Shown here piece by piece: positions 37,347-46,721 of a stretch of 64,000 nt of DNA (the first letter of the stretch is position 1; every line of letters begins with the position of its first letter). The position numbers and the translations under genes were made by a program. The DNA comes from Acidiflorens sp963841945. Lineage in GTDB: Bacteria; Acidobacteriota; Terriglobia; Terriglobales; Acidobacteriaceae. The stretch covers positions 279,817 to 343,816 of the forward strand of contig CAWJFC010000001.1 of assembly GCA_963841945.1 (NCBI GenBank), given 5' to 3'. The notes under the pieces are model-generated. The model was given only the letters and a program-made list of their open reading frames with translations, was not told where the DNA came from and ran no database searches.

Positions 37347-38598
37347 AGTGGCGCGCACAGATGATATGCGTGTCATATTCGTCTTATTTCTTTTATCTTG
37401 TGTTGCCATTGCTTCGCGCTTATCCTCCGCTCAGCCAAAGCCAGCCTCCGTGGCTGCGCCTCGGCAGATCGTTGTCGGCTACTTCCGCGGGAATTCCATG
37501 GAGCGGCAGTTCTTCCTCAAGGATCTCGTGTCGCTCGGTACGATTTCTGTACTTGATCAGATCAACTATTCGCAGGCAAATATTCGCGACGGCCGCTGCG
37601 TCGTAGCGGACCCGAATTCGGACCTGACCTATTCATTCTCGGCGGAGAACAGCGTCGACGGCACGGCCGACAGTCCCACGATGCCGTTGCGTGGAAATTT
37701 TCACCAGTTACAGGAGCTCAAGCGCCTTTACCCACGGCTGAAAGTGTTGATCTCGATCGAGGGCACTCCTGACGTTTTTGTGAAAGCTGCACAGCCCGAC
37801 AATCGCGCCGCTTTCGTTACCTCCTGCGTCCAGCAATTCATTCAAGGCAAAGTTGCAGACGGAATCAACGCTACCGGTCTCTTCGACGGCATCGACGTCG
37901 ACTGGGAGTATCCGGAAGTGGCGGACAGACTCAATTTTGTCGCGCTATTGGCCGAGTTCCGCCGCCAGTTGGATGCAACGGGACCGAACCATCTGCTGAC
38001 CGTCGCCATGGGCACGACGCGTAATTCGTTTCAACATCTCGATATGGCTGCGGTTGCGTTTTATGCGGATCAGGTCGGAATCATGAACTACGATTATGCG
38101 GGGCCATGGAGCAACAAAACCGGACTGGTTGCGCCTCTCTACCACGTGGCCGGCGATCCCGAAACTGACGGCGATGTGGACGCAACGATTGCGAATTATA
38201 TGCAGGCCGGCGTGCCGACTTCGCATATGCTGATGGGACTTCCCTTCTACGGCTATTCGTGGAATCAAGTTGTACCCACCAATCACGGGCTCTTTCAACT
38301 TGGCGAGCCTGTGCGCAATGACGCGACTTATGGCGTCATTGCCCCACTTACAGGCAAGTTCCCTGTTTACCGTGACGAACAGTCTCAAGCACCTTGGTTG
38401 TTCGATGGTACTACCTTTTGGACTTACGATGACGAACTCTCCATTGCCGCCAAGGTCAAGTACGCCAAGGACCGCGGTTTGCAAGGCATCATGATCTGGG
38501 AGTTAAGTGGCGATGCGGCAGATGGGAAGTTGCTGAAAACAATTTCCTCCGGATTGGGGCGACAGGACGTTACCGGCGCCATTCACGCCACTCGATAG
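37333..38598 (+). CDS. Secreted GH18 glycosidase (chitinase-like) B
   Basis: 421 residues; ATG 37333 overlaps the GH172 gene, and a second Met (37366) begins the signal peptide RVIFVLFLLSCVAIASRL. The GH18 signature is DGIDVDWEYPE, with catalytic E192. YYGYSWNQV-like FYGYSWNQVVP and IMNYDYAGPW are typical chitinase strands. Length and detail differ from the GH18 gene at 30647, so this is a distant paralogue, not a recent copy. Together they point to a GlcNAc-containing or other beta-linked target glycan in this locus. Confidence 0.9.
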   Translation: MVRSKVARTDDMRVIFVLFLLSCVAIASRLSSAQPKPASVAAPRQIVVGYFRGNSMERQFFLKDLVSLGTISVLDQINYSQANIRDGRCVVADPNSDLTYSFSAENSVDGTADSPTMPLRGNFHQLQELKRLYPRLKVLISIEGTPDVFVKAAQPDNRAAFVTSCVQQFIQGKVADGINATGLFDGIDVDWEYPEVADRLNFVALLAEFRRQLDATGPNHLLTVAMGTTRNSFQHLDMAAVAFYADQVGIMNYDYAGPWSNKTGLVAPLYHVAGDPETDGDVDATIANYMQAGVPTSHMLMGLPFYGYSWNQVVPTNHGLFQLGEPVRNDATYGVIAPLTGKFPVYRDEQSQAPWLFDGTTFWTYDDELSIAAKVKYAKDRGLQGIMIWELSGDAADGKLLKTISSGLGRQDVTGAIHATR

Positions 38599-38660
38599 TT
38601 TCGCCTATTGATCGGCGTTTTATCCAAACCAATAAATTCAGTCAACAAAGAGAATGATTC

Positions 38661-40832
38661 ATGAAACGCATTTCAGCAATCGTGGTTGGGCTGTTGCTAT
38701 TCATACTAGCGTTGCCGTCAATCCTTGCTCAGGACGCTGCCAATTCTCCACACTCCGAACAAATCCCACCGCCGGCTTGCCAGTCGGTTCCCGACTGGGA
38801 CAGTGCCCGCGCGGCGACCTGCACAAGGTCCGACATCGCGGAATGGCTGAAGGACATTGTGCACTGGCGCGCGGAGCATCTTCTACGCATTGGCTACGAC
38901 GGATCCGAGTACGGCAGGCCGGAGCTGTTATGGACGCAGACCAGTTTCGTGCAGCCGCAAATGATGACGCAGGATCGCTTGTTCTACGATCCCACCTCGC
39001 GCCAATACACGGTTGATCGCTACCTCGCCGATCTGGAGAGGCGTTACGGCGGCATCGACAGCGTGCTGCTCTGGCCGACATATCCCAATCTCGGCGTCGA
39101 CGCCCGCAACCAATACGATCTTTTTCGCGATCTCCCTGGCGGGATTGCGGAGATGAAGAAGACCGTTGAGCAATTTCATCGTCGCGGCGTGCGGGTTCTA
39201 TTCCCGGTGATGATGTGGGATCAGGGCACTCACAATGAGGGGGTTCCGAATTGGATCGCGACTTCTCGCTATCTTGCCGAGATTGGCGCGGATGGAATCA
39301 ACGGCGACACCCTCGAAGGTATGGCAAGAGTCTTCCGCACCGCATCCGACGGCATTGGACACCCGCTCGCACTTGAGCCAGAGCTTGGTTTCGGCTCCAA
39401 TGAAATGCTGGCTTATAACAACCTGTCGTGGGGATACTGGAAATATGATTTTGCGCCCACGGTCAGCACTTACAAATGGCTCGAGCCCCGCCACATGGTG
39501 CACGTTTCCGATCGCTGGGCGCACGATCACGCCGATGATCTCCAATTCGCATTTTTCAACGGTACAGGTTTTGAAAGCTGGGAAAACATCTGGGGCATCT
39601 GGAACCAGATAACTCCGCGCGATGCCGAAGCGCTTCGCCGCGTCGTGAAGATCGAGCGCGCCTATTCCTCATTGCTCATCCGCCCAGGCTGGGAGCCAAA
39701 CGTTTACATGCAGCAGTTCGGAGTCTTTGCCAGCCGCTGGCCGGGCGAGCAATCAACGCTCTGGACGATCGTCAACCGCAATCACTATCCCGTCTCAGGC
39801 CCGCAACTCTCGCTGCCTTACAAAGCAGGGGCGCGCTATTTCGACCTTTGGCATGGCGTCGAGATTGTGCCCGCGAAAGAAAGCGATGCTTCCCTGCTGA
39901 GCTTCGATTTGGAGCCTAGCGGTTACGGCGCGATTCTGGAAATATCTTCACCGGACAGCAAACTCGGCAACCTTCTTCAAACCATGCACGCCCTGGCGGA
40001 GAGGCCGCTCGCGGCTTTCTCCAGCCAATGGGTTGCTCTGCCTCAGCACATAGTTGAGATACCCGCGACTAAGACCCTCTCTTCATCACCAATCGGCATG
40101 ATGCTTATCCCGGAGGGCGACTTCATCTTCCGCGTTAATGGTATTGAGATCGAGGGCATGAACGATGAAGGTGTCGACTTCCAGTATCCGTGGGAGCCTT
40201 CAGCACGCCGCTTTCACGATGCAGCGATGCACATCAAGTCTTTCTGGATGGATACTTATCCGGTCACGAATGTCGAATTCAAAACGTTCCTCGATGCCAC
40301 ACACTATCACCCGGCCGATGATCACAATTTCCTGAAAGATTGGAGCGGGCAAGACTATCCAAAGGGTTGGGCGAACAAGCCGGTAACCTGGGTCTCACTG
40401 GAAGATGCGCGAGCCTATGCCCAGTGGGCGGGAAAGCGCCTACCACACGAGTGGGAGTGGCAATATGCCGCGCAAGGTACCGACGGCCGTGTGTATCCCT
40501 GGGGCAACGATTGGACTCCGATGGCGGTTCCATTGGCGGATCGCGGCCGCGACCTGGAGCCGGCCAGCGATGTGAATGCTCATCCGCAAGGCGCAAGCCC
40601 ATTCGGCGTGATGGACTTGGTCGGCAATGTCTGGCAATGGACCGACGAATTCATCGACGACCACACACGCGCTGCTGCCTTGCGCGGTGGCAGCCACTAT
40701 CAGCCACAAGGCTCGCGATGGTATTTTCCGCAGGCGTACAAGCTTTCGGAACACGGCAAATATCTGTTGATGGCTCCGAGCATCGACCGATCAGGAACGA
40801 TTGGATTCCGTTGCGTGGTGGATGCCCAGTAG
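38661..40832 (+). CDS. Fusion of a glycosidase-like TIM-barrel domain with an FGE-like (SUMF1-fold) domain
   Basis: 723 residues with a signal peptide (SAIVVGLLLFILALPSILA). Residues about 80-430 look like a sugar-active barrel: SVLLWPTYPNLGVDARN, VRVLFPVMMWDQGTHN, ADGINGDTLEGM and LEPELGFGSNEM carry the acidic residues at strand ends. Residues about 475-722 are a formylglycine-generating-enzyme fold: MLIPEGDF, SFWMDTYPVTNVEFKTFL, PVTWVSLEDARAYAQWAGKR, GNVWQWTDEF, LRGGSHY and GTIGFRC. The paired Cys residues that make a true FGE active are absent around RGGS, so it more likely acts as a lectin-like or structural module. The closest known enzyme family for the barrel is not recognised. Confidence 0.72.
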   Translation: MKRISAIVVGLLLFILALPSILAQDAANSPHSEQIPPPACQSVPDWDSARAATCTRSDIAEWLKDIVHWRAEHLLRIGYDGSEYGRPELLWTQTSFVQPQMMTQDRLFYDPTSRQYTVDRYLADLERRYGGIDSVLLWPTYPNLGVDARNQYDLFRDLPGGIAEMKKTVEQFHRRGVRVLFPVMMWDQGTHNEGVPNWIATSRYLAEIGADGINGDTLEGMARVFRTASDGIGHPLALEPELGFGSNEMLAYNNLSWGYWKYDFAPTVSTYKWLEPRHMVHVSDRWAHDHADDLQFAFFNGTGFESWENIWGIWNQITPRDAEALRRVVKIERAYSSLLIRPGWEPNVYMQQFGVFASRWPGEQSTLWTIVNRNHYPVSGPQLSLPYKAGARYFDLWHGVEIVPAKESDASLLSFDLEPSGYGAILEISSPDSKLGNLLQTMHALAERPLAAFSSQWVALPQHIVEIPATKTLSSSPIGMMLIPEGDFIFRVNGIEIEGMNDEGVDFQYPWEPSARRFHDAAMHIKSFWMDTYPVTNVEFKTFLDATHYHPADDHNFLKDWSGQDYPKGWANKPVTWVSLEDARAYAQWAGKRLPHEWEWQYAAQGTDGRVYPWGNDWTPMAVPLADRGRDLEPASDVNAHPQGASPFGVMDLVGNVWQWTDEFIDDHTRAAALRGGSHYQPQGSRWYFPQAYKLSEHGKYLLMAPSIDRSGTIGFRCVVDAQ

Positions 40833-40856
40833 TCACTTAGTGGGACAAAGTACGTT

Positions 40857-42386
40857 TCATTCCTTCGACGTGAGAATAGACACGGAGAATGCCGGCATCC
40901 GGAACCTCGCCTGCGGAATATCCTGTTTCACAAGCTCGGGCGAAGCGCTACCGATCGTCTGCACACTGGCGCCCGCCCACTCTTTCGGCAAGTCAATTGG
41001 AATCTCCCGGTTCCGCGGATTGATCATGATCATCTTCCGGTGGCCATTCGCAATAAAGACCTGCACGTTGACCGCGTCTGCATCCGCCGGCACGCCATTA
41101 GGCACGACTTCGGTATCGGCAAACTCGTCTCCGGGCGCGAGATTATTCTTCAGCAGTTCGAGAACGGTGAAGCGCGCATTCGGCGCGCCGGTCGTCCAAT
41201 CCACCATGCTTACGCTCGGGAACTGGCTTGGAAATCCCACCAACTGTGATTCACCGAGTACATCCACTCCCAGCCGGGCCATTTCTACATAGAGGTTCGC
41301 GTAAAGAGTGGCGCTTAGATTCCAATACGCCGGAGGAATTGGTTTCTCCACATGGTTGGATTCGCCCTGCACCATATCTCCCGAGAGAATCGAGCCCGCC
41401 TCATTCACCATGATCTTTGTCGCCGGCGAGAGCCGGTCGCGAATTTGCGCGATGTAGCGCGCCTCCGCAACAAACTCGCTCAGTCGATCCGAAAAGGTGA
41501 ACTGCCAATGATCGAGGGTCTGGTCCGAGCCCGGGGCCGCGTAAACATGGAAAGAAATGTAATCCAGCGAGATGCCCGGTTTATGATTCGCCGGGTTCAG
41601 AAAATACTCGAACATCTTCTGGCCGCCCGCGGGATAGGAGAGCGACAACCCAACGAATTTCATCGCTGGAACAACTTTGCGCACGGCCTCCACAATCGCG
41701 TCGTAGCGTTCCACATATTGTTGTGGCGTGGGCTCGTGCTCTGAATCGACCTCATTAAAGATTTCCCAATAGCGCATGTCGTAGTGGTGGCCCGACGCAT
41801 GATACTTGCCTAATTCGTCGGTGAACCCGCCCTGCGTATACCAACTCGCGAGCCGTCCGTAGTAGTCTGCGAGCTCCTGCACATCGCGTAATTGCGTGCC
41901 TTGTGTGTAATCCCAGTCGACCTGATTGGGATCGTCCGGATATAGGACAGGTTGCGCGGTCGTAAACATCCACTGCGGAATCGTACTGAAGCTCCAGACT
42001 ACAGGCCGCCCGTCGCTCGCCTTCACAAAGTCCTCGACCAGCGGATCCATGTACTGAAAATCCCAGAAGGTCTGGTTCCCTGCAGGAGCCCGCAATTCGG
42101 CAACTGCCATTTTGGGGTACGGGAACCAGAACGCGTAGCGCGCATCGTCGCACCCGAGCTTTGCTAGCGCGGCGAACGACGCATCGTGAATGGGCGATCC
42201 CCGCCGCAGCATGGGATTGACCACGACCTGCAATGTCGGCGTCGTGCGAATCGCAAATTTCTTGTTCCAGTTCACGACCACCGAGGGCACAGACTGGGCG
42301 CGTACGCTGCTGGCTGAAGCAGCAAACAAGAGCAATACGGTTAGCATTCGCGCGAATGCTCTTTTTTCTAGCTGGAGTATTCCCAT
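40857..42386 (-). CDS. Secreted GH39-like glycoside hydrolase, paralogue B
   Basis: Start placed at ATG 42386, with GAGGA four bases upstream; the frame also opens at 42407. The signal peptide is RMLTVLLLFAASASSVRA. Counted from 42407, the acid/base Glu is E219 in YWEIFNEVDSEH and the nucleophile candidate E336 in IMVNEAGS; the NEP of paralogue A is NEV here. TPTLQVVVNPMLRRGSPIHD is almost identical to the partner at 5841-7409. It is convergent with the fusion gene, only 24 bases apart, and divergent from a methyltransferase gene. No terminator hairpin is evident in the short gap. Confidence 0.85.
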   Translation of the reverse strand: MGILQLEKRAFARMLTVLLLFAASASSVRAQSVPSVVVNWNKKFAIRTTPTLQVVVNPMLRRGSPIHDASFAALAKLGCDDARYAFWFPYPKMAVAELRAPAGNQTFWDFQYMDPLVEDFVKASDGRPVVWSFSTIPQWMFTTAQPVLYPDDPNQVDWDYTQGTQLRDVQELADYYGRLASWYTQGGFTDELGKYHASGHHYDMRYWEIFNEVDSEHEPTPQQYVERYDAIVEAVRKVVPAMKFVGLSLSYPAGGQKMFEYFLNPANHKPGISLDYISFHVYAAPGSDQTLDHWQFTFSDRLSEFVAEARYIAQIRDRLSPATKIMVNEAGSILSGDMVQGESNHVEKPIPPAYWNLSATLYANLYVEMARLGVDVLGESQLVGFPSQFPSVSMVDWTTGAPNARFTVLELLKNNLAPGDEFADTEVVPNGVPADADAVNVQVFIANGHRKMIMINPRNREIPIDLPKEWAGASVQTIGSASPELVKQDIPQARFRMPAFSVSILTSKE

Positions 42387-42575
42387 CTCTTCCTCGTAGT
42401 GAACCAATCATGTTAGGGAGAGTTGGAAGAACAAGTCAAACTTCGGCGATATTGGCAAGAAGCACTGCGGTTTCTGCATCACTCTCTCACATTGGAAGCA
42501 CCGTGCGAGGAGATTTGTCCTTCAAATATGCGTGCTACGATCGGGTGGCAAGGCGAGTTGCGCGGAGGGACAAAG

Positions 42576-43238
42576 GTGTCGGAACGACTAGAAAAGCCTG
42601 GTAATGATCTGAATGGTGGCCGGCATCCAACCAGTCATGAGCGGATGACAGGGCTGCCTTGGGATGCGTCGTACCGCGATGGGCCTGCCCCTTGGGATAT
42701 CGGCCGGCCGCAGCCAGCAATCGTGCGCTTGGCATCCGAAGGCGGATTCTCCGGAGCAGTGCTCGATGCGGGCTGCGGGACCGGCGAGAACGCCCTTCAC
42801 ATCGCCGCGCTGGGATTATCCGTTCTCGGCGTTGACGTGGCTGAGACGGCACTGTCGATCGCCCGCGAAAAGGCCGCCTCTCGCGGGATCAAGGTTGAGT
42901 TCGCCGCGGCTGACGCATTCCAGTTGGAGCGTTTGATGCGCAGGTTTGATACGGTACTTGACTGCGGCCTGTTCCACACGTTCGACGGCGACGAGCGCCC
43001 CAGATATGTGGCAAGTCTAGCGTCGGTTACCGAGCACGGCGGAACCCTGTATCTTTTATGCTTCAGTGACAATGGTCCCGATACTGGGCCGCACCCAATC
43101 AGCGAGGAAGAGCTGAGAGCAGCGTTCAACTCCCGAAATATATGGAATATCGCCGCTATCGAAGTGGATCGGATTCAGACGAGATTCCACGACGACCGCG
43201 GCGCGCCGGCATGGTTCGCGACCATCAAACGGATCTAG
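42576..43238 (+). CDS. SAM-dependent methyltransferase
   Basis: 220 residues from GTG 42576, chosen because GGAGGGA sits five bases before it; the frame is open upstream to 42423, but that would leave no room for the promoter of the divergent gene. Class I methyltransferase motifs are clear: AVLDAGCGTGENALHIAALG (motif I), VLGVDVAETAL (motif II) and FDTVLDCGLFHTF (motif IV). MTGLPWDASYRDGPAPWDIG is typical of a widespread subgroup annotated as thiopurine/tellurite-type or small-molecule methyltransferases. Substrate unknown. It seems a stand-alone gene unrelated to the glycan locus. Confidence 0.85.
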   Translation: MSERLEKPGNDLNGGRHPTSHERMTGLPWDASYRDGPAPWDIGRPQPAIVRLASEGGFSGAVLDAGCGTGENALHIAALGLSVLGVDVAETALSIAREKAASRGIKVEFAAADAFQLERLMRRFDTVLDCGLFHTFDGDERPRYVASLASVTEHGGTLYLLCFSDNGPDTGPHPISEEELRAAFNSRNIWNIAAIEVDRIQTRFHDDRGAPAWFATIKRI

Positions 43239-43442
43239 ACTGTGCAAGGTCGCTCCCGGAAGCGGCAGAGTTGAAGAAGCCACGAAACCGTGTCACCTGA
43301 CACGGCGATGCGACTTCATTCAATGGCCGTCAGGCTTCATGTTGCATGAGCATCTGCCGCCTAACCCGACAAACCAGCGCTGACTTCTCTCACTCCCTGC
43401 ACTCGATGGTCGCGATCGCGGTTAACCAGCATCCAGATGACA

Positions 43443-43478
43443 ATAAAAAACCCTCTCCCCACTCATCGGGGAGAGGGC
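43443..43478 (-). terminator. Rho-independent terminator of the phosphoesterase gene
   Basis: On the minus strand, a perfect 10-bp stem (CCCTCTCCCC / GGGGAGAGGG) with a 7-nt loop is followed by six T. It begins 20 bases after the phosphoesterase stop at 43498. Confidence 0.88.
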
Positions 43479-43497
43479 TGTTCAGTCAAACTGTGTT

Positions 43498-46400
43498 TTA
43501 GTCGTCGTCGTCAACCTTGGTCGGTGCCGGACGATTAAACTCGCTCGCTGGGCGAACGGTTGCCTCTCCGGGATAGGGCCGCGTAAAGCCGGTCGATTCG
43601 TACCAGTTCAGGTGGTTCACGGTGTCCGGGTCCTCGGAGTCTGGCTTTTGGTACTTGCCAGCGAAGAGCTCGGTCTTCTTTGCCATCCAGCCAGCCCGCA
43701 GAGCCTGAACCGCAGGGCTCTCTCTCCTGGTCGACTGAGCCTTGGTTTGTTGAGCTTTCTTGACCGCATCAGAACATGAGGGAGGCAAGGTCTGAGTTGG
43801 GCTTTGGTTAACACCATAGGTCAGCGGTACTCCCGCTGCCACAGGCGTCCACGGCAGGAAGTTGTCCGCGGGTGGATTATCGAGGAAGAGCGTGCTCATC
43901 GGCGAGGCGACGAGGTCGTTCTGATTCATCGGCGGAATGCCGAGAATCTGCTCAATCGTGCGAGTCATGTTGACCTGCGTGTAGAAGGTGCTGTCAACGT
44001 AGGTCGAACCACCCGTGCTCTGGATGACGTAGGGGCTGATCACATATCCAGGGCTGCGGTGACCGTCGACGTGGTCGACGCCGGTCTGCGCGTCGTCTTC
44101 GGTGACGAAGATCGCCGACGAAGACCAAATCGGGCTGTTGGTGATCGCCGCGACAAAGCGGCCCAGCGCCAAGTCGTTGTCGGCCTGCATGGCTACCGCG
44201 TTTGGCGGACCGCCGGTGTGGTCGGAACTGATCCACATCATCTCCAACTGGGGCACGGTACCTTTCGCAACGTCGTTCTGGAAGTCTTCATTCCAGATAT
44301 CGAAGCGGAACTGGTCGGGGATGCCCAGGTCGAATTGTGGGTAGATCTGGTACGTGTTGTTAATCAGGTTGGGGAGTGGGGAATACGAGGAGACTGTGTT
44401 GTAGTTGTAAAGCTGGGGCTCGTTGCCAGCCTCGTAACACGTTATGTCGTTGTAGAAGTCGATCCACAGCGGCTCGGCGTTCGAGCCGTTCGGCTGGTTG
44501 AACAAGTTGTACTCGATGTACTCGCCGTAGTTCTTGAATGAGACTTTGTACTTGGCAGCCTGATCCCACAGGTGGCCGGCCTTCTGGTAAGCAAGCGCCT
44601 CGCCGCCGTTCGAGGGATAGTCGCGCAGCCAGTCCGGCGACTGGACGTCGTCGGAGTAAGGAGCCATAGCTTGCGTGATCCAGTTATGACCGTCCGCCGA
44701 CTGGCGGCTCGGGTTGTAGTAGTTGTCCAGCAGCGGGAAGCGCTGCACGATTGCGTGCGCGTTGGGTGTTACGACAGGATAAGGTGAGTAGCTCGAGTCG
44801 ATGCCGAACGTTGCCAGGGAGGCGTCGCCGTTTCCGGCAGCCACGTCGCCCAGGATTTGATCGTAGGTGCGGTTTTCACGGATGATCAGGAACACATGCT
44901 TGATCAGCGATGGTGAACCGATGTTAGCCGGGATCGCGACCGGGGACGCCTTCGGGCTGCCACCGGAAGCAGACTTGATATTTTTTGTGAGATCCCAGTG
45001 GTTGTTGTATAGAACCTGTGTCGTCATCGCCGAGAGATTCAGACCGGCTAAGGGAATGATGCTCACCGTTCCGAGGTCCTGGTGGGTGTTAAAGTAGACC
45101 GCGCCGAATTCTTTAGCGTAGGAATTTTCGAACGTGTTCTGCGGAGGAGGCTCTACTCCGTAGCCGTCGGTGCCGAGACCCTTGTCATTGGCAACCAGCA
45201 GCTCACCGTCCGTCGAGTCGAACACGACCGAACTCGGCGCATAGCCGGTCGGGATCAGGCCCGAAACAACTTCGGTGTTCAGGTCAATTACCGCAACCGC
45301 ATTGGCATTGTAAAGCGCCACGTAGGCGTTGTTCGAATTATCGACGGCGATCGCGTTTGGTCCAACGCCCGTGACCAGCTTGTCGGGCACTACCACCCCA
45401 AGCCCCCCCATGAAGGCATCAAGCGCAATCGTCGACGACACCGTATTGGTGTTCGTGTTGATCACCGAGATCGTGTCGTCATAGGCATTGGTCACCAACA
45501 GGTAGGTGGTCGACCCACTCGTCCAGAAAGCCATACCCGTCGGGTGCAGCCCGACCGTGATGGTCTTCGCGACTTTGAACGTGGAGAGGTTTACCACGGA
45601 AATGGTGCCTTCGCTCGTCGCGCCAGTCGGATAGACAGCGACAACCGGCGTGCCGTTCGAATACTCCTGAAAGCTATTCGCGGTAGGAACCTTTCCAGCC
45701 TCATTGGCGACGTAAGCGTAAGTACCCGCGCTGTTGATCACGATGTTGTTCGGGACCTGACCGACGCGGAGTTCCGGACCTTCCACCGGGGTTCCGGTCA
45801 GGTTGATGCGGGTGATCGTGTCGTTGTTATCCAGCACCACGTAAGCAGTATTGCCATTGGGCGTGACCGCGATGCCCATCGGATAGGAAGTCGGCGCACC
45901 ATCGGAGACAAGCGAGACGGTCTGGCCGCAGGGAATTTCAGCGCTGCCGGTAGTCCCCGGAGGGCTGCCGGACGGTGGTGCCTTGGCCGTGTTATACGGA
46001 GCGACCCATGGATAGCAGGTAACGTTGGTCAGATAGCCGCCGCCGTTGACGTCGAGCGGAACGCTGACCTCAGCGTAATTCGAGAGCAAGCCGGTCGAGT
46101 TGACGCTTGCGATGGCAACGTAGGCTGGGCCGTAGTCGCCGTCCTGGCTGAAGAGCAGGTACTGGCCATTGGGCGTATAGGTGATACCCATGGAGCTGCC
46201 GCTGTTGGTAGCGGACGGAATGTAGTTCTGCATGACTTGGCCTTGCGTGTAGGCTCCGGCAGCGCAGCCGGCGGTGGCGACGCAGAAGATCGAGACAGAC
46301 TGCGGGGCGCCCATTTGAAGGACTGCGGCAGTTCCGTTGCCCGTGGGATTGAGTGCGACGGCCTTGGCTCGGGTCCTAATGCTCAGGTAGACCTGGGTGC

Positions 46401-46623
46401 CGGCAGGGGTAATGATCGTGCCATCGCTGACGACCCACGGATCAGACAAGGGTGCGGTAAAGGTCGGGCCGGTGGTCGCGTTCTGGTCCTCGCCGGGCGT
46501 GTAGGTCGGGAACTCCTGTGACTGTGCGAGCGCCAGAACGCTCAGCCCTACCGCCAGCGCCAGAACGGCGAGCGGTCGCAGGGACTTCAGCCAAGACTTA
46601 TTGCTAGATTTTCGGGACATCAT
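43498..46623 (-). CDS. Large secreted phosphoesterase with N-terminal beta-propeller repeats
   Basis: 1041 residues. A strong ribosome site (AAGGAGGAG) stands before tandem ATG codons at 46623 and 46620. The signal peptide is LRPLAVLALAVGLSVLALA. Residues about 130-560 contain YVTN/NHL-type propeller units (MGITYTPNGQYLLFS, MGIAVTPNGNTAYVVLDNND, TGMAFWTSGSTTYLLVTNAY, NAIAVDNSNNAYVALYN). Residues about 590-930 are a phosphoesterase domain of the phospholipase C/acid phosphatase class in the alkaline-phosphatase superfamily (VFLIIRENRTYDQILGD, SADGHNWITQ, FVTEDDAQTGVDHVDGHRS). It probably releases phosphate from extracellular esters. The next genes upstream, a two-component pair on the same strand, may control it. 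Confidence 0.88.
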   Translation of the reverse strand: MMSRKSSNKSWLKSLRPLAVLALAVGLSVLALAQSQEFPTYTPGEDQNATTGPTFTAPLSDPWVVSDGTIITPAGTQVYLSIRTRAKAVALNPTGNGTAAVLQMGAPQSVSIFCVATAGCAAGAYTQGQVMQNYIPSATNSGSSMGITYTPNGQYLLFSQDGDYGPAYVAIASVNSTGLLSNYAEVSVPLDVNGGGYLTNVTCYPWVAPYNTAKAPPSGSPPGTTGSAEIPCGQTVSLVSDGAPTSYPMGIAVTPNGNTAYVVLDNNDTITRINLTGTPVEGPELRVGQVPNNIVINSAGTYAYVANEAGKVPTANSFQEYSNGTPVVAVYPTGATSEGTISVVNLSTFKVAKTITVGLHPTGMAFWTSGSTTYLLVTNAYDDTISVINTNTNTVSSTIALDAFMGGLGVVVPDKLVTGVGPNAIAVDNSNNAYVALYNANAVAVIDLNTEVVSGLIPTGYAPSSVVFDSTDGELLVANDKGLGTDGYGVEPPPQNTFENSYAKEFGAVYFNTHQDLGTVSIIPLAGLNLSAMTTQVLYNNHWDLTKNIKSASGGSPKASPVAIPANIGSPSLIKHVFLIIRENRTYDQILGDVAAGNGDASLATFGIDSSYSPYPVVTPNAHAIVQRFPLLDNYYNPSRQSADGHNWITQAMAPYSDDVQSPDWLRDYPSNGGEALAYQKAGHLWDQAAKYKVSFKNYGEYIEYNLFNQPNGSNAEPLWIDFYNDITCYEAGNEPQLYNYNTVSSYSPLPNLINNTYQIYPQFDLGIPDQFRFDIWNEDFQNDVAKGTVPQLEMMWISSDHTGGPPNAVAMQADNDLALGRFVAAITNSPIWSSSAIFVTEDDAQTGVDHVDGHRSPGYVISPYVIQSTGGSTYVDSTFYTQVNMTRTIEQILGIPPMNQNDLVASPMSTLFLDNPPADNFLPWTPVAAGVPLTYGVNQSPTQTLPPSCSDAVKKAQQTKAQSTRRESPAVQALRAGWMAKKTELFAGKYQKPDSEDPDTVNHLNWYESTGFTRPYPGEATVRPASEFNRPAPTKVDDDD

Positions 46624-46678
46624 GCTCCTCCTTCTGGCTTTACGCCAGAGATCCCATGTTCGCGGCGGAGGGCTGACG

Positions 46679-46715
46679 GCAAGATGACGCGAAGATTACA
46701 TTTTTGTCATCTTGC
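46679..46715. promoter_or_regulatory. Inverted repeat in the phosphoesterase promoter
   Basis: GCAAGATGAC, 17 bases, GTCATCTTGC: a perfect 10-bp inverted repeat 56-92 bp upstream of the phosphoesterase start. It could be the binding site of the response regulator encoded upstream, or a hairpin ending the histidine kinase transcript, although it lacks a T run directly after the stem. Confidence 0.5.
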
Positions 46716-46721
46716 GGAGGC

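Noticed and set aside
42423..42575. Longer start of the methyltransferase.
   Set aside because: It would leave about 15-35 bp for the divergent promoter, and a strong GGAGGGA precedes GTG 42576.
45082..46521. 479-codon plus-strand frame antisense to the phosphoesterase.
   Set aside because: Long open antisense frame caused by GC-rich codon use; Arg/Val-rich with no domain, while the minus-strand protein is clear.
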